This document shows positions 28,219 through 36,500 of a stretch of DNA of 64,000 nt, one piece after another. The translations under genes were made by a program, and so were the position numbers. The first letter of the stretch is position 1. Each line of letters opens with the position of its first letter. The stretch comes from Oleiagrimonas citrea (GTDB lineage: Bacteria > Pseudomonadota > Gammaproteobacteria > Xanthomonadales > Rhodanobacteraceae): positions 310,001-374,000 of the forward strand of contig NZ_JAAZQD010000003.1 of assembly GCF_012395255.1 (NCBI RefSeq). Reading direction: 5' to 3'. The notes below the pieces were generated by a model. It did not search any database. It worked only from the letters and a program-made list of their open reading frames with translations, and had not been told where the DNA came from.

Positions 28219-28880
28219 TCCGCAAGGTGGCGGCATCCCGGGTCGAATTCGGCGAGGCTCCGCGCGAGCTCGCGCGTGACGGCGGGCCACGCGTCGTGCC
28301 GACCGAGCCCCTGCAGCCGGTTGAGTATGATGCGGCCGAGACCGAGGCGTATCGCGCGGCCTATCTGGAAGGGTTCGACGCCGGCTATGCCGATGGCGAC
28401 AAGGAGGCGCGCGGCAAGCTCGAGGCGGCCGAGCAGGCATGTCGCGAGGAGCAGGCTGCGCTCGAAGAAGTCAGAACGCAGTGGCGCGAGGCCTTGAGCA
28501 ATTCTTCGGCACAATTCGAAGCGGCGCATGAATCGGTGTTCGCCGATGCCGAGGCGCTCGCCGTGGAAATCGCCTTCACGGCGTTGTGTCGCATCCTGGG
28601 CAACATGCAGAAAAAGCGCGCGGTCGTGGAGCGCATGTGCCGCAAGCTGATTGCGGAGCGCAATCTGTCGTCGCCGCGCGTGTGCGTCTCTCGCGAGGAT
28701 TTTCCGGAATTGCCCGAAGCCGACGACGGCATCGAATGGGAAATTGACTCGACGCTGGGGCCGGGGGAGTGCGTCGTGCGCACGGCCAAGGGCGATGTCG
28801 AGGCCAGTCTGCAAAGCCAGCTTGCCTCGATCATGCAGGCGCTGCTTGCGACATTGAAGCCGAGAGGCGTTGGCGCATGA
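28215..28880 (+). CDS. fliH: Export ATPase regulator FliH
   Basis: A 221-residue protein with the FliH/SctL layout: an acidic/variable N-terminus, GFDAGYADGDKEARGKLEAA (Gly/Ala-spaced helix typical of FliH), coiled coil to about residue 110, and a C-terminal FliI-binding domain with LGPGECVVRTAKGDVEASLQ. Starts with ATGA overlap on the FliG-like gene and ends overlapping fliI. Confidence 0.88.
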   Translation: MIRKVAASRVEFGEAPRELARDGGPRVVPTEPLQPVEYDAAETEAYRAAYLEGFDAGYADGDKEARGKLEAAEQACREEQAALEEVRTQWREALSNSSAQFEAAHESVFADAEALAVEIAFTALCRILGNMQKKRAVVERMCRKLIAERNLSSPRVCVSREDFPELPEADDGIEWEIDSTLGPGECVVRTAKGDVEASLQSQLASIMQALLATLKPRGVGA

Positions 28881-30205
28881 TGCTTTCCCGGGCCAGCGTG
28901 GATGCCATTGCGAATGCCGAGCTTTGTGCATTCCGTGGCGAACTGGTCGCGAGTGCCGGCAGCGTGCTCGAGGCGCGCGGACCGGATGTATCCATCGGCG
29001 AACTGTGCCTCATCCGTGACGAGCACGGCGGGCGCGACATTGAGGCGGAAGTGGTCGGATTCCGTGAGGGTCGCGTACTGCTCATGTCCTACGGCGATAC
29101 GCATGGACTGTCGGCGGGTGCACGCATTGTCGCCATGGGCGGGCGTCGCGACGTGCCGGTCGGCGAAGCCATGCTCGGTCGTGTGCTCGATGCCTTCGGC
29201 AAGCCCCTCGATGAAGGCCCGCCGTTGCATTACGAAACCCGCAACCCGGTTTTCCGCGAACCGCTCAATCCGATGCACCGGGAGCCGATCAGCGAGGTGC
29301 TGGAAACGCGCGTGCGCGCTATCGACGGGTTGCTGGCAATGGGGCTGGGGCAGCGCGTGGGCGTGTTCGCAGGCAGCGGCGTGGGCAAGAGCACGTTGCT
29401 GGGCATGCTCGCCACCCAGGCGCAGACCGATATTTCGGTGATCGCCCTGATCGGCGAGCGTGGCCGTGAAGTAGGCGATTTCGTGACGCAGGTTCTCGGC
29501 GAGGAGGGGCTGCGCCGCGCGGTGGTGATTGCCGCGACAGCAGATCAGCCGCCGCTGGTGCGCGTGCACGCCGTGCATGCGGCGCACGCGGTGGCCGAAT
29601 ATTTCCGCGACAAGGGCAAGAACGTCATGCTCATCCTCGACTCGATGACGCGCTACGCCATGGCGCAGCGAGAGATCGGGCTGGCCGCCGGTGAACCGCC
29701 GACGTCCCGGGGATATCCGCCTTCAGTCTTCAACCGCTTGCCGGCGATCGTCGAACGATGTGGGAACGTGCGCGAGAAGGGATCGATCTCGGCGATTTAC
29801 AGCGTTCTAGTCGAGGGCGACGACATGAACGAGCCGGTGGCCGATCACATGCGCGCCATTCTCGACGGCCACATCGTGCTGTCTCGGCAGTGGGCGGATC
29901 GCGGCCGTCTTCCGGCCATCGACCCGCTGCGCAGCGTGAGCCGCTTGATGAACCAGCTTGTCGACCGGTCCGCACGGGAAGTGGCGCGAAAGACGCGCCT
30001 GCTTCTTTCGAAGTTCGAGGAGGCCCGGGACCTGATCGCCATGGGCGCCTACAAGGAAGGGCATGACGCGGAACTGGATCATGCGGTGAAGATCTCGCCC
30101 GCGCTGGAACGTTTTCTTTCCCAGGAGCCGGGGGACAGCACGCCGCGCGATGAGGCCATGCAGCAACTCGCGGATCTCGTGTTGAATGAGGAGTCGGCCG
30201 CATGA
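28877..30205 (+). CDS. fliI: Flagellum-specific export ATPase FliI
   Basis: A 442-residue ATPase of the F1-beta-like family that unfolds and feeds export substrates. Walker A GSGVGKST at about residues 166-173, ALIGERGREVGDF, Walker B VMLILDSMTRYA, and AGEPPTSRGYPPSVFNRLP are intact. ATG 28877 overlaps the fliH stop; a second ATG follows at once. A functional ATPase argues that the apparatus is active, not a relic. Confidence 0.97.
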   Translation: MMLSRASVDAIANAELCAFRGELVASAGSVLEARGPDVSIGELCLIRDEHGGRDIEAEVVGFREGRVLLMSYGDTHGLSAGARIVAMGGRRDVPVGEAMLGRVLDAFGKPLDEGPPLHYETRNPVFREPLNPMHREPISEVLETRVRAIDGLLAMGLGQRVGVFAGSGVGKSTLLGMLATQAQTDISVIALIGERGREVGDFVTQVLGEEGLRRAVVIAATADQPPLVRVHAVHAAHAVAEYFRDKGKNVMLILDSMTRYAMAQREIGLAAGEPPTSRGYPPSVFNRLPAIVERCGNVREKGSISAIYSVLVEGDDMNEPVADHMRAILDGHIVLSRQWADRGRLPAIDPLRSVSRLMNQLVDRSAREVARKTRLLLSKFEEARDLIAMGAYKEGHDAELDHAVKISPALERFLSQEPGDSTPRDEAMQQLADLVLNEESAA

Positions 30206-30654
30206 GCATGCGACGAATACGGACTTTCCGGGCCATGCAGCGCGTGGCGCGCGTGCAGGAGGCCGAAGCCATGCTCGAACTGGCGCTCGCCGTGAGCGAG
30301 GAACACGCACAGGAAGAGGTGGTCGATGCCGCCACGGAGCGCGTGAACGTGGCGCAGAAGGTCGCCGGAGAGATCATTCGCGAATCCTCGACGCAGATCG
30401 GGCGCCTGGTGCTGATGCGCGAACTGTGCGACCGGCTCGGTGAGCGTGTCGATCACGAGTCCGCATCGCTGAGTCTTCTGCGTGAGGTCAGCGCGGATCG
30501 CGCCCAGAAACGTTCGTCCCTGCATCACTACCGCAGCCGGGTCGAGGAAGCCGGGGAGGCCGCGGCCATGGAGGATCATGCGTCCAAGGCGCGTTCCCAG
30601 GCCGAGACTGCGATCCAGGGCTGGATCTTGAATCGTTATCTCGGAGGGCTGTGA
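30202..30654 (+). CDS. fliJ: Export ATPase stalk protein FliJ-like
   Basis: A 150-residue, highly charged, almost wholly helical coiled-coil protein located directly after fliI with an ATGA overlap, which is the conserved FliJ/SctO position. Sequence conservation in this family is low; assignment rests on position, size and the heptad-rich helices (EEHAQEEVVDAATERVNVAQ). It would act as the rotor-like stalk between ATPase and FlhA. Confidence 0.8.
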   Translation: MSMRRIRTFRAMQRVARVQEAEAMLELALAVSEEHAQEEVVDAATERVNVAQKVAGEIIRESSTQIGRLVLMRELCDRLGERVDHESASLSLLREVSADRAQKRSSLHHYRSRVEEAGEAAAMEDHASKARSQAETAIQGWILNRYLGGL

Positions 30655-30657
30655 TCG

Positions 30658-31467
30658 ATGCATGCCTCGATCATGAAGCACGCTTTGGAACTCTCCCGCG
30701 ATCACGGCGGCGAACAGCGTGCGAACACGCATCCCGTGCGCGACCGGGAGGATACGCAGGATTTTCGCGATCATCTGCAGGCCCGGCACGGGCAGGCAGA
30801 CGCGAGCCGCGGGGAGCGGATGCACGAGTCACCGTCATCCTCCACGCCGGAAGCGAACATGATCACCGCGCACGATGTGCTGGCGCGGGAGTTTGCCGGC
30901 ACTGCTTCGGTTCCCTTGCGCGATATGCGCAGCGGTCCGTCTCTGCCCGGTGCGGCGCGCGTGTACCTGCAGCACTGGTATGCGAATGGCTATCTGTCGG
31001 TGATCCCGGTGGCGGAGCGGCCCGCGGCCGCGGTACAGCCGCCGGCGGCGAAACCGCAGCAGGTGTCATCTGTCTTCATGCAACCGCGTTCCGGTGCGGT
31101 CCGCTTCGCCATGTCCGATTCGGCCCCGCCGGTTTCGGCAAGCGAAATCTCGTTCACCGGCATGGCGGTATCGCTGCAGCGACAGGACGGTCTGGAGCAG
31201 GGCGAGGAGGGGCGTGTCGTGCGCAGTGTCGTACGGGATTTCTCCGCAGTCGTTTCATGGCCGGAGCGGATGCTCTGGCACTCGCGCTCCCGCGACGGTG
31301 GATGGACGCTCTGGGTCCGTGACTACCGTCTGCAGGATACGGAGCGCAACACCTTCGTCGCGCAGTACCGGTCGCTCTCCGAGCAACTCGGTGCCACGCC
31401 CGAGCGGGTGATGGTCAATGGCAGGCAGGCATGGTCCCGATCGGGATCTGGGTCGTTATCACAATAA
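30658..31467 (+). CDS. Protein in the FliK position (putative hook-length/substrate-switch protein)
   Basis: A 269-residue protein between fliJ and flgD, the standard place of fliK. The N-terminal 150 residues are hydrophilic, rich in Pro, Ala, Ser and Gln (for example RPAAAVQPPAAKPQQ), as expected of a ruler region. The C-terminal part has a strand-helix-strand pattern (WTLWVRDYRL, then TFVAQYRSLSEQLGATPERV, then MVNGRQAW) that loosely follows the FliK type III specificity-switch domain, but no clear FliK signature. If it is FliK, it would trigger FlhB switching to late substrates. Confidence 0.6.
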   Translation: MHASIMKHALELSRDHGGEQRANTHPVRDREDTQDFRDHLQARHGQADASRGERMHESPSSSTPEANMITAHDVLAREFAGTASVPLRDMRSGPSLPGAARVYLQHWYANGYLSVIPVAERPAAAVQPPAAKPQQVSSVFMQPRSGAVRFAMSDSAPPVSASEISFTGMAVSLQRQDGLEQGEEGRVVRSVVRDFSAVVSWPERMLWHSRSRDGGWTLWVRDYRLQDTERNTFVAQYRSLSEQLGATPERVMVNGRQAWSRSGSGSLSQ

Positions 31468-31480
31468 GGAGGGGGCGCTT

Positions 31481-31900
31481 ATGTCCGTGGACGCAATCGG
31501 CGGGATTCTTGGCAACCAGGATACCTCGGTCGGAAAAAATTCGAACATCAACGAACAGGATTTCATCAAGCTGTTCGTCAATCAGCTGCAGTACCAGGAT
31601 CCGATGCAGCCGATGGACAACAGTCAGTTCCTCACCCAGCTGGCGCAGTTCGTCGGCATCCAGCAGCAGCAGGAAACGGTGCAGGGACTGAACAATCTGC
31701 TTTCGCTGAGTGCGAATGGGCAGGCCGTCGGACTGCTCAACCAGAACGTCGCGTTCACCGGCAACAGCGGTACGTCGACGATCGGTGCGGTCAGCGCCAT
31801 CCAGTTCAGCAGCAGCGGCGTCACGCTGTCCGTCACCACGTCGGGCGGCAACGTCGTGACCGGCGTCAAGCCGTCGCAGATCACGCAAATCACGCCCTGA
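31481..31900 (+). CDS. flgD: Hook-cap protein FlgD (short form)
   Basis: A 139-residue hook-assembly scaffold. The conserved N-terminal core DFIKLFVNQLQYQDPMQPMD and NSQFLTQLAQFVGIQQQQET is clear; the C-terminal part is a single short beta-rich segment where many FlgD proteins carry a larger Tudor/Ig region. AAGGAGG upstream of ATG 31481 is strong. It precedes flgE by 8 bp. Confidence 0.93.
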   Translation: MSVDAIGGILGNQDTSVGKNSNINEQDFIKLFVNQLQYQDPMQPMDNSQFLTQLAQFVGIQQQQETVQGLNNLLSLSANGQAVGLLNQNVAFTGNSGTSTIGAVSAIQFSSSGVTLSVTTSGGNVVTGVKPSQITQITP

Positions 31901-31908
31901 GGTTCGTC

Positions 31909-33075
31909 ATGCCTTCATTTCAAGCGCTCTACAACAGCCTGTCGGGATTGTTCGCCTTCTCCAAGAGTCTCGACACCATCAGCAACAACGTCGCCAACCT
32001 CAATACGCCGGGGTTCCAGGGCAGCGAGTCCTTCTACGAGAACGTGATGGACGAGGACGGGGTCCGGGTCGACGGAAGCGGCATCAACACCGCCCAGGGA
32101 CAGATGCAGCAGACCGGAAACGCCACCGATGTGGCGATCAAGGGTACGGGCCTTTTCGTGCTGCGCGACACCAGCACGGGCGAGATGTACTACACCCGCG
32201 CCGGCCAGTTCACGTTCAACAGTGACGGTTACCTGGTCGACACCGTGCAGGGCTATCGCGTGCAGGGACTGGACGCCGACGGAAAGCTGGTCGACATCAA
32301 CATCAGCAACATGAAATCGCTTCCGGCGGAGGCGACCAGCCTGGTCAAAGTCAGCGGCAACCTGCTGGCGCAGGACTCCACCGCCAGCATCTCCAGCATC
32401 AAAATCTACGATGCCGAGGGCACGGCGCACACCTACACCGCGCAGCTGACCAAAAACAACGGCACCGCGACAGGTAGCTGGCAGGTGTCGGTGCTCGATG
32501 GTTCCGGCACCAGCGTCGGGAGCGGTGAAATTCGTTTCGACGGCACGGGTGCCATCCAGAGCGGTTACAACACGGTCGATCTCAGCCTGACGCTCGCCGG
32601 GCAGTCCCAAGATGTGACCTTGAGCTTCGGTGCGCCGGGGACGACCAACGGCACCACGCAGTTTTCGGGCTTGCCCAGCAGCCTGACGGCCACGCCCGAT
32701 GACGGTCATGGCGTGATCGGCGTGTCCAGCCTGAGCTTCGACGAAAGCGGTGTGCTCAATTTCACCTACACCGATCAGGAGAAGAAGACGGGGCCGCAGC
32801 TGGCGCTGGCCACGTTCGACGACAACACCTCGCTGCAGCGCCTGAACGGTCGTCTGTATCAGTCGCCGCCGAATCAGGATCCGCATATCGGCGCAGCCAA
32901 CAAGGGGCTGTTCGGCACGATCTCGGGCAGCACGCTGGAAATGTCCAACGTGGATCTGTCGCAGGAGCTGGGCGACATGATCGTGATCCAGCGCGGCTAC
33001 CAGGCAAGCTCGCGCGTGATGACGGTGTCCGACCAGATGCTGCAGCAGCTCTACAACGCCACGCGTGGTGGTTGA
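31909..33075 (+). CDS. flgE: Flagellar hook protein FlgE
   Basis: A 388-residue hook subunit. N-terminal SLSGLFAFSKSLDTISNNVA and NLNTPGFQGSESFYENV are canonical axial motifs; GQMQQTGNATDVAIKGTGLF and the C-terminal DMIVIQRGYQASSRVMTVSD complete the assignment. The presence of hook but of none of FlgK, FlgL or FliD means a hook-length extracellular tube is the largest structure the cluster predicts. Confidence 0.95.
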   Translation: MPSFQALYNSLSGLFAFSKSLDTISNNVANLNTPGFQGSESFYENVMDEDGVRVDGSGINTAQGQMQQTGNATDVAIKGTGLFVLRDTSTGEMYYTRAGQFTFNSDGYLVDTVQGYRVQGLDADGKLVDINISNMKSLPAEATSLVKVSGNLLAQDSTASISSIKIYDAEGTAHTYTAQLTKNNGTATGSWQVSVLDGSGTSVGSGEIRFDGTGAIQSGYNTVDLSLTLAGQSQDVTLSFGAPGTTNGTTQFSGLPSSLTATPDDGHGVIGVSSLSFDESGVLNFTYTDQEKKTGPQLALATFDDNTSLQRLNGRLYQSPPNQDPHIGAANKGLFGTISGSTLEMSNVDLSQELGDMIVIQRGYQASSRVMTVSDQMLQQLYNATRGG

Positions 33076-33076
33076 T

Positions 33077-33856
33077 ATGCGTCGTTTCGGTTGGATTGGC
33101 GAAACCCGTCGGCAGCGCCTCGCCGAGGCCGTGCAGGATCGCATCAGGCAATGGATGCAGCGCTGGGGCGCCGCGCAGGACATCGATGCGCCCGTGATCA
33201 CCATGCTCGAAGAGGCGCCGGACACAGAAGGCCGGGAGCGATTCATCGCACGCCACGAGTCGGCCTGCGCACACACTGTATGGGATCGCGCGACCTGGAG
33301 GCGACTGGCCTGTCTGTGGATGGATGTGCCTGCCGATGCGGCCGGCGAGCCGTTTGCGCGGGAGCTTTCGCGCAAGGCCGTCGAGGATCTTGCCTCGTGC
33401 ATCTTCGGTCGTGATGCGCACGCGCCGGATGCCTTCGAAGAGGCATCCGGTGAAGACAGTGCGGAAGCAGATGCCCCGGCATGGGGCGGCGTCTGGATGC
33501 GCGTGGCGTTCGAGCGCCAGGTTCTGGACATGCACCTCAATCGGGCCGCAGTGGACACGCTGGTGCCAGTGCTTGCCGCGAATGCGCGGGAATGGCCGCT
33601 GGTGCCGAGAAACGCCTGTCTCGACGCGACCGGATTGCCGTTGCAGATCGTGCTTCCCGTCGGCGAGGCCGCGCTGCGTGAAGTCGTGGATCTGTCGGTG
33701 GGCGATGTCCTGCTGACCGAGCGCAAGCTCGATGCGGCTGTGGATGTGAGGATCGATGGTGGCGAAGCCGTCGGAAAGGCCCGGCTGGGCGCACGGCAGG
33801 GCCGTTTTGCCGTGGTTTTGGGAGAAGACAAGGCCGAGGGCCTGGAGAAGCAATGA
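33077..33856 (+). CDS. FliM/SctQ-like C-ring protein, divergent
   Basis: A 259-residue protein between flgE and fliN. The C-terminal 75 residues form a SpoA-type domain (LPLQIVLPVGEAALREVVDL, SVGDVLLTERKLDAAVDVRI, then ARLGARQGRFAVVL), as in FliM, FliN and SctQ. The N-terminus does not contain the CheY-P-binding EIDALL motif of FliM, and the middle does not show an obvious CheC-like fold. The build is closer to SctQ of injectisomes than to motility FliM. It would form the sorting platform with the FliN below. The ATG at 33077 follows the flgE stop immediately. Confidence 0.7.
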   Translation: MRRFGWIGETRRQRLAEAVQDRIRQWMQRWGAAQDIDAPVITMLEEAPDTEGRERFIARHESACAHTVWDRATWRRLACLWMDVPADAAGEPFARELSRKAVEDLASCIFGRDAHAPDAFEEASGEDSAEADAPAWGGVWMRVAFERQVLDMHLNRAAVDTLVPVLAANAREWPLVPRNACLDATGLPLQIVLPVGEAALREVVDLSVGDVLLTERKLDAAVDVRIDGGEAVGKARLGARQGRFAVVLGEDKAEGLEKQ

Positions 33857-34161
33857 ACATGACACGAGTCGAATCCATTCAATTCGAGGAGCTGGACGAG
33901 ACCAGCGCGACCGGCGAAAAGCCGATGGTCAAACGCGACGTCGATGCGCTCGGCCATGTCGCCGTGCAGCTGGACGTCGTCGTCGGCAACGCCGTGTCGA
34001 CCATCGGCGAGTTGTTCCAGATGGCGGAAGGGCAGGTGCTCAAGCTGGATCGCGGGCTGGACGAACTGCTGGAACTGCGCTTGAACGGCAAGACGTTTGC
34101 ACGTGGACAACTGGTGGCGTCCGGCGATCACTTCGGCATCAAGATCGTGGAGCTTGCGTGA
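33853..34161 (+). CDS. fliN: C-ring protein FliN
   Basis: A 102-residue SpoA-domain protein. VAVQLDVVVGNAVSTIGELF, QMAEGQVLKLDRGLDELLEL and LVASGDHFGIKIVEL are the classic FliN pattern. Starts with ATGA overlap on the FliM-like gene and ends overlapping fliO (GTGA). Confidence 0.95.
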   Translation: MNMTRVESIQFEELDETSATGEKPMVKRDVDALGHVAVQLDVVVGNAVSTIGELFQMAEGQVLKLDRGLDELLELRLNGKTFARGQLVASGDHFGIKIVELA

Positions 34162-34520
34162 AATTGGCGATGTTGAACCGCATCGCGGCGTCCGCGCCTG
34201 CACCGGCCATCCCGTACCGCACCGATGCGGTGGGCTTTTCGGGCACGTTGACGACTGCGCTGACGGTCACGGTCGTGTTGCTCGCGCTGATCTTCCTGGC
34301 GCTTCTGTGGGCGCGGAAGAAGGGCTGGCTGCAGCGCTGGACGCGCACGCCGCTGCGGACCGAGAGCGAGGATCTCCGGGTCGCGGCGCGTCTGCGTCTC
34401 AGCCCGGCGACGCATGCCTACGTGCTTCGACACGGCGAACGCGAATACCTGGTCGTGGAATCCTCGCAGCGCGTGCAGGTGATGGAACACGGCGAAGGGG
34501 AGGCCGGTCATGCGGATTGA
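34158..34520 (+). CDS. fliO: Export gate assembly protein FliO
   Basis: A 120-residue single-pass membrane protein. Hydrophobic segment at about residues 30-52 (LTTALTVTVVLLALIFLALL), basic region, then a small cytoplasmic beta domain (LRLSPATHAYVLRHGEREYL) typical of FliO. GTG at 34158 overlaps the fliN stop; ATG 34170 is an alternative. It guides FliP oligomerisation. Confidence 0.85.
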   Translation: MKLAMLNRIAASAPAPAIPYRTDAVGFSGTLTTALTVTVVLLALIFLALLWARKKGWLQRWTRTPLRTESEDLRVAARLRLSPATHAYVLRHGEREYLVVESSQRVQVMEHGEGEAGHAD

Positions 34521-35259
34521 TCGCCGCCTCTTCCTGCTGATCCTGGGGATCGTGCTTCTCTGCTGCGTCTGCCCGGTCGCGTTGGCGGATCCGTTGCAGG
34601 ACGCGCTGACGCGCGCGGCCGGCGACGACTATTCGTCCATCCTGCGCTCGTTCCTTCTGCTGACGGCGCTGTCCTTCCTGCCCATGGCCCTGATCAGCGT
34701 GACTTCGTTCACGCGCATTGCCGTGGTGCTGTCGCTGGTGCGGCGTTCGCTCGGTCTGCAGCAGACGCCGCCCAATGCCGTGCTCATCGCGCTGGCCCTG
34801 TTCCTGACCCTGTTCACTATGATGCCGGTGTTCTCCGTGGCCAAGACGACGGCGCTGGATCCGTACCTGGCCCACAAGCTGCCGGCAGCGGCCGCGGTGA
34901 AGGAGGGCTTCAAGCCGTTCAAGACCTTCATGATCCGGCAGACGCGCGAGGCCGACCTGCTGGCGGTGGTGAAGATGGCAGGCAAGTCGCCGCCGCGCAC
35001 CATGGACGACGTGACCGCGCTGGAACTGGTGCCGGCCTTCATGCTCAGCGAGCTGCGCACCGCCTTCCAGATCGGTTTCGTGATCTTTCTGCCGTTCCTG
35101 CTGATCGATCTGGTCGTCGCCGCGATCCTGATGGCGCTGGGCATGATCATGGTGCCGCCGGCCACGATCAGTCTGCCCCTGAAGATTCTGCTGTTCCTGC
35201 TCATCAACGGCTGGACGTTGATCGCGCAGGCACTTCTGGCGGGTTATCACGTGCATTGA
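34510..35259 (+). CDS. fliP: Flagellar export gate protein FliP
   Basis: A 249-residue membrane protein with a cleavable signal peptide (ending VALADPL) and four membrane segments. SFTRIAVVLSLVRRSLGLQQ, the TPPNAVLIALALFLTLFTMM segment, LVPAFMLSELRTAFQIGFVI and MVPPATISLPLKILLFLL are canonical FliP motifs. It overlaps fliO by 11 bp. Its separation from fliQR, at the opposite end of the operon, is unusual. Confidence 0.97.
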   Translation: MRIDRRLFLLILGIVLLCCVCPVALADPLQDALTRAAGDDYSSILRSFLLLTALSFLPMALISVTSFTRIAVVLSLVRRSLGLQQTPPNAVLIALALFLTLFTMMPVFSVAKTTALDPYLAHKLPAAAAVKEGFKPFKTFMIRQTREADLLAVVKMAGKSPPRTMDDVTALELVPAFMLSELRTAFQIGFVIFLPFLLIDLVVAAILMALGMIMVPPATISLPLKILLFLLINGWTLIAQALLAGYHVH

Positions 35260-35269
35260 CGGGGGGCGA

Positions 35270-35971
35270 TTGGAGCAGGAAGAGCGCCAGTTGTGGGAGC
35301 AATGGATCGCCGACCGCGATATCGAAGCGCGCAATGCGCTGGTCGTCTACCATGCGGACTGGTCGCGGCTCGTCGCCCGTGACGTGCTGGTTCGCGTGCG
35401 TGTCGCCCAGGCCGACTGGGCCGATTTCGTGCAGAACGCGACGATCGGCCTGATCGAGGCCGTCGAGCGCTTCGATCCCGGCATGGGTGTCTCGTTCCGA
35501 AGTTATGCCCGGCATCGTGTGCGGGGCGCGGTCTTCGACGGACTCAAGGATTTGCGCAGTGCGGCGTATAGGCCGTATCAGCCGAAAAGCGCTCAGGTCC
35601 TCGGCGATCGAGTGCAGTCGCTGACCGAGGGCGAAACGGAAGACGATCCGGTCGACGCCTTCGTCCGACTCACCATCTCGTTGGGCATCGGAGTGCTGCT
35701 GAACTCCGATTCGATTCCGCAGGAAGCCGAAGGCACCCCGTACACGCACGCTGAGCGCAGCCAGATGCGATCGATGGCCAGCGATGCGATTGCCCGTCTT
35801 CCCGTCCGGCAACGTGACATCGTGCGTTTGCACTATTTCCAGCACATGCCGTTCGTCGACATCGCGGAGATGTACGGCGTCAGCAAAGGCCGCATCTCGC
35901 AACTGCATCGACAAGCGCTCGATCGATTGCGGGACGCTTTGCGGGTGAAGCGGGAGGCGTTGGCCTGCTAA
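35270..35971 (+). CDS. fliA: Flagellar sigma factor sigma-28 (FliA)
   Basis: A 233-residue sigma factor of the FliA family. Region 2 contains FVQNATIGLIEAVERFDPGM and SFRSYARHRVRGAVFDGLKD; region 4 contains RLHYFQHMPFVDIAEMYGVS and KGRISQLHRQALDRLRDAL, a helix-turn-helix for the -35 element. TTG at 35270 follows a GGGGGG stretch and fliP by 10 bp. FliA directs transcription of late genes once the hook is complete. In this window the only near-consensus sigma-28 promoter I find is upstream of the giant YD-repeat gene (52375-52401). Confidence 0.95.
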   Translation: MEQEERQLWEQWIADRDIEARNALVVYHADWSRLVARDVLVRVRVAQADWADFVQNATIGLIEAVERFDPGMGVSFRSYARHRVRGAVFDGLKDLRSAAYRPYQPKSAQVLGDRVQSLTEGETEDDPVDAFVRLTISLGIGVLLNSDSIPQEAEGTPYTHAERSQMRSMASDAIARLPVRQRDIVRLHYFQHMPFVDIAEMYGVSKGRISQLHRQALDRLRDALRVKREALAC

Positions 35972-35989
35972 GTGAGGCAGGGCGTTTCC

Positions 35990-36413
35990 GGCGGCTGGTG
36001 TGCTGATCGATACCGCTGTCGGCGATATCGGTGACGTAGTACTCGTAGGCGGTGACGTTGCCAGCCTTGTCGTAGCCGGCGTTGCGATAGATGGTCTCGT
36101 CGGTCAGGGAGAACGAACTGCCGTTGCCATCGGCACTGCTCCAGGTGGTCTGGTTGACGGCGTAGTCGGCTCTCACCAGTTCGTTGCGCAGGTCGTAGTA
36201 CGACTGCTGGAGTCAAGGTTTGCCGAGGGTGTCGGTATCCGTGCTCAGCGTGGTGCGGGTGATGGCGTTGCCCGCGGCGTCGTAGCCCAGCTTGTAGGAC
36301 TCGGCTTCGCGCTTGAGCAGGATGTGCCCGTTGGACAGCTTGCCGTCGCTGATGACTACGCGGTTGTCGGCGTCATAGGTGAACCAGTAGGACTGGATGT
36401 TGGCGGTGGTGCC
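35990..36413 (-). pseudogene. Remnant of a YD-repeat/Rhs core gene
   Basis: Read on the minus strand this segment parallels 41320-40587 of the intact giant gene, closely enough to align by eye. Differences: an in-frame deletion of about 309 bp between two GGTGGTCTGG direct repeats (at 40751 and 41060 in the intact gene), a 12-bp deletion, and an in-frame TGA (near 36215) where the intact copy encodes GDTLIQ. The homology ends abruptly at both sides, just after fliA and before the transposase. It is a displaced fragment of a second or older rhs-like gene. Confidence 0.85.
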
Positions 36414-36500
36414 GCGTTGGCTTGCAGCCCCGATGACGACGCCGCTCTAAACCGGCGGCTTCATCTGGCCGATACGTATGTCTTTCTTTCAGGAAAGCGC

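Noticed and set aside
16027-35971. Virulence-type injectisome rather than flagellum
   Set aside because: Rod, hook, P-ring, L-ring, FliE and FliA proteins are clearly flagellar, and no secretin or needle gene is present.
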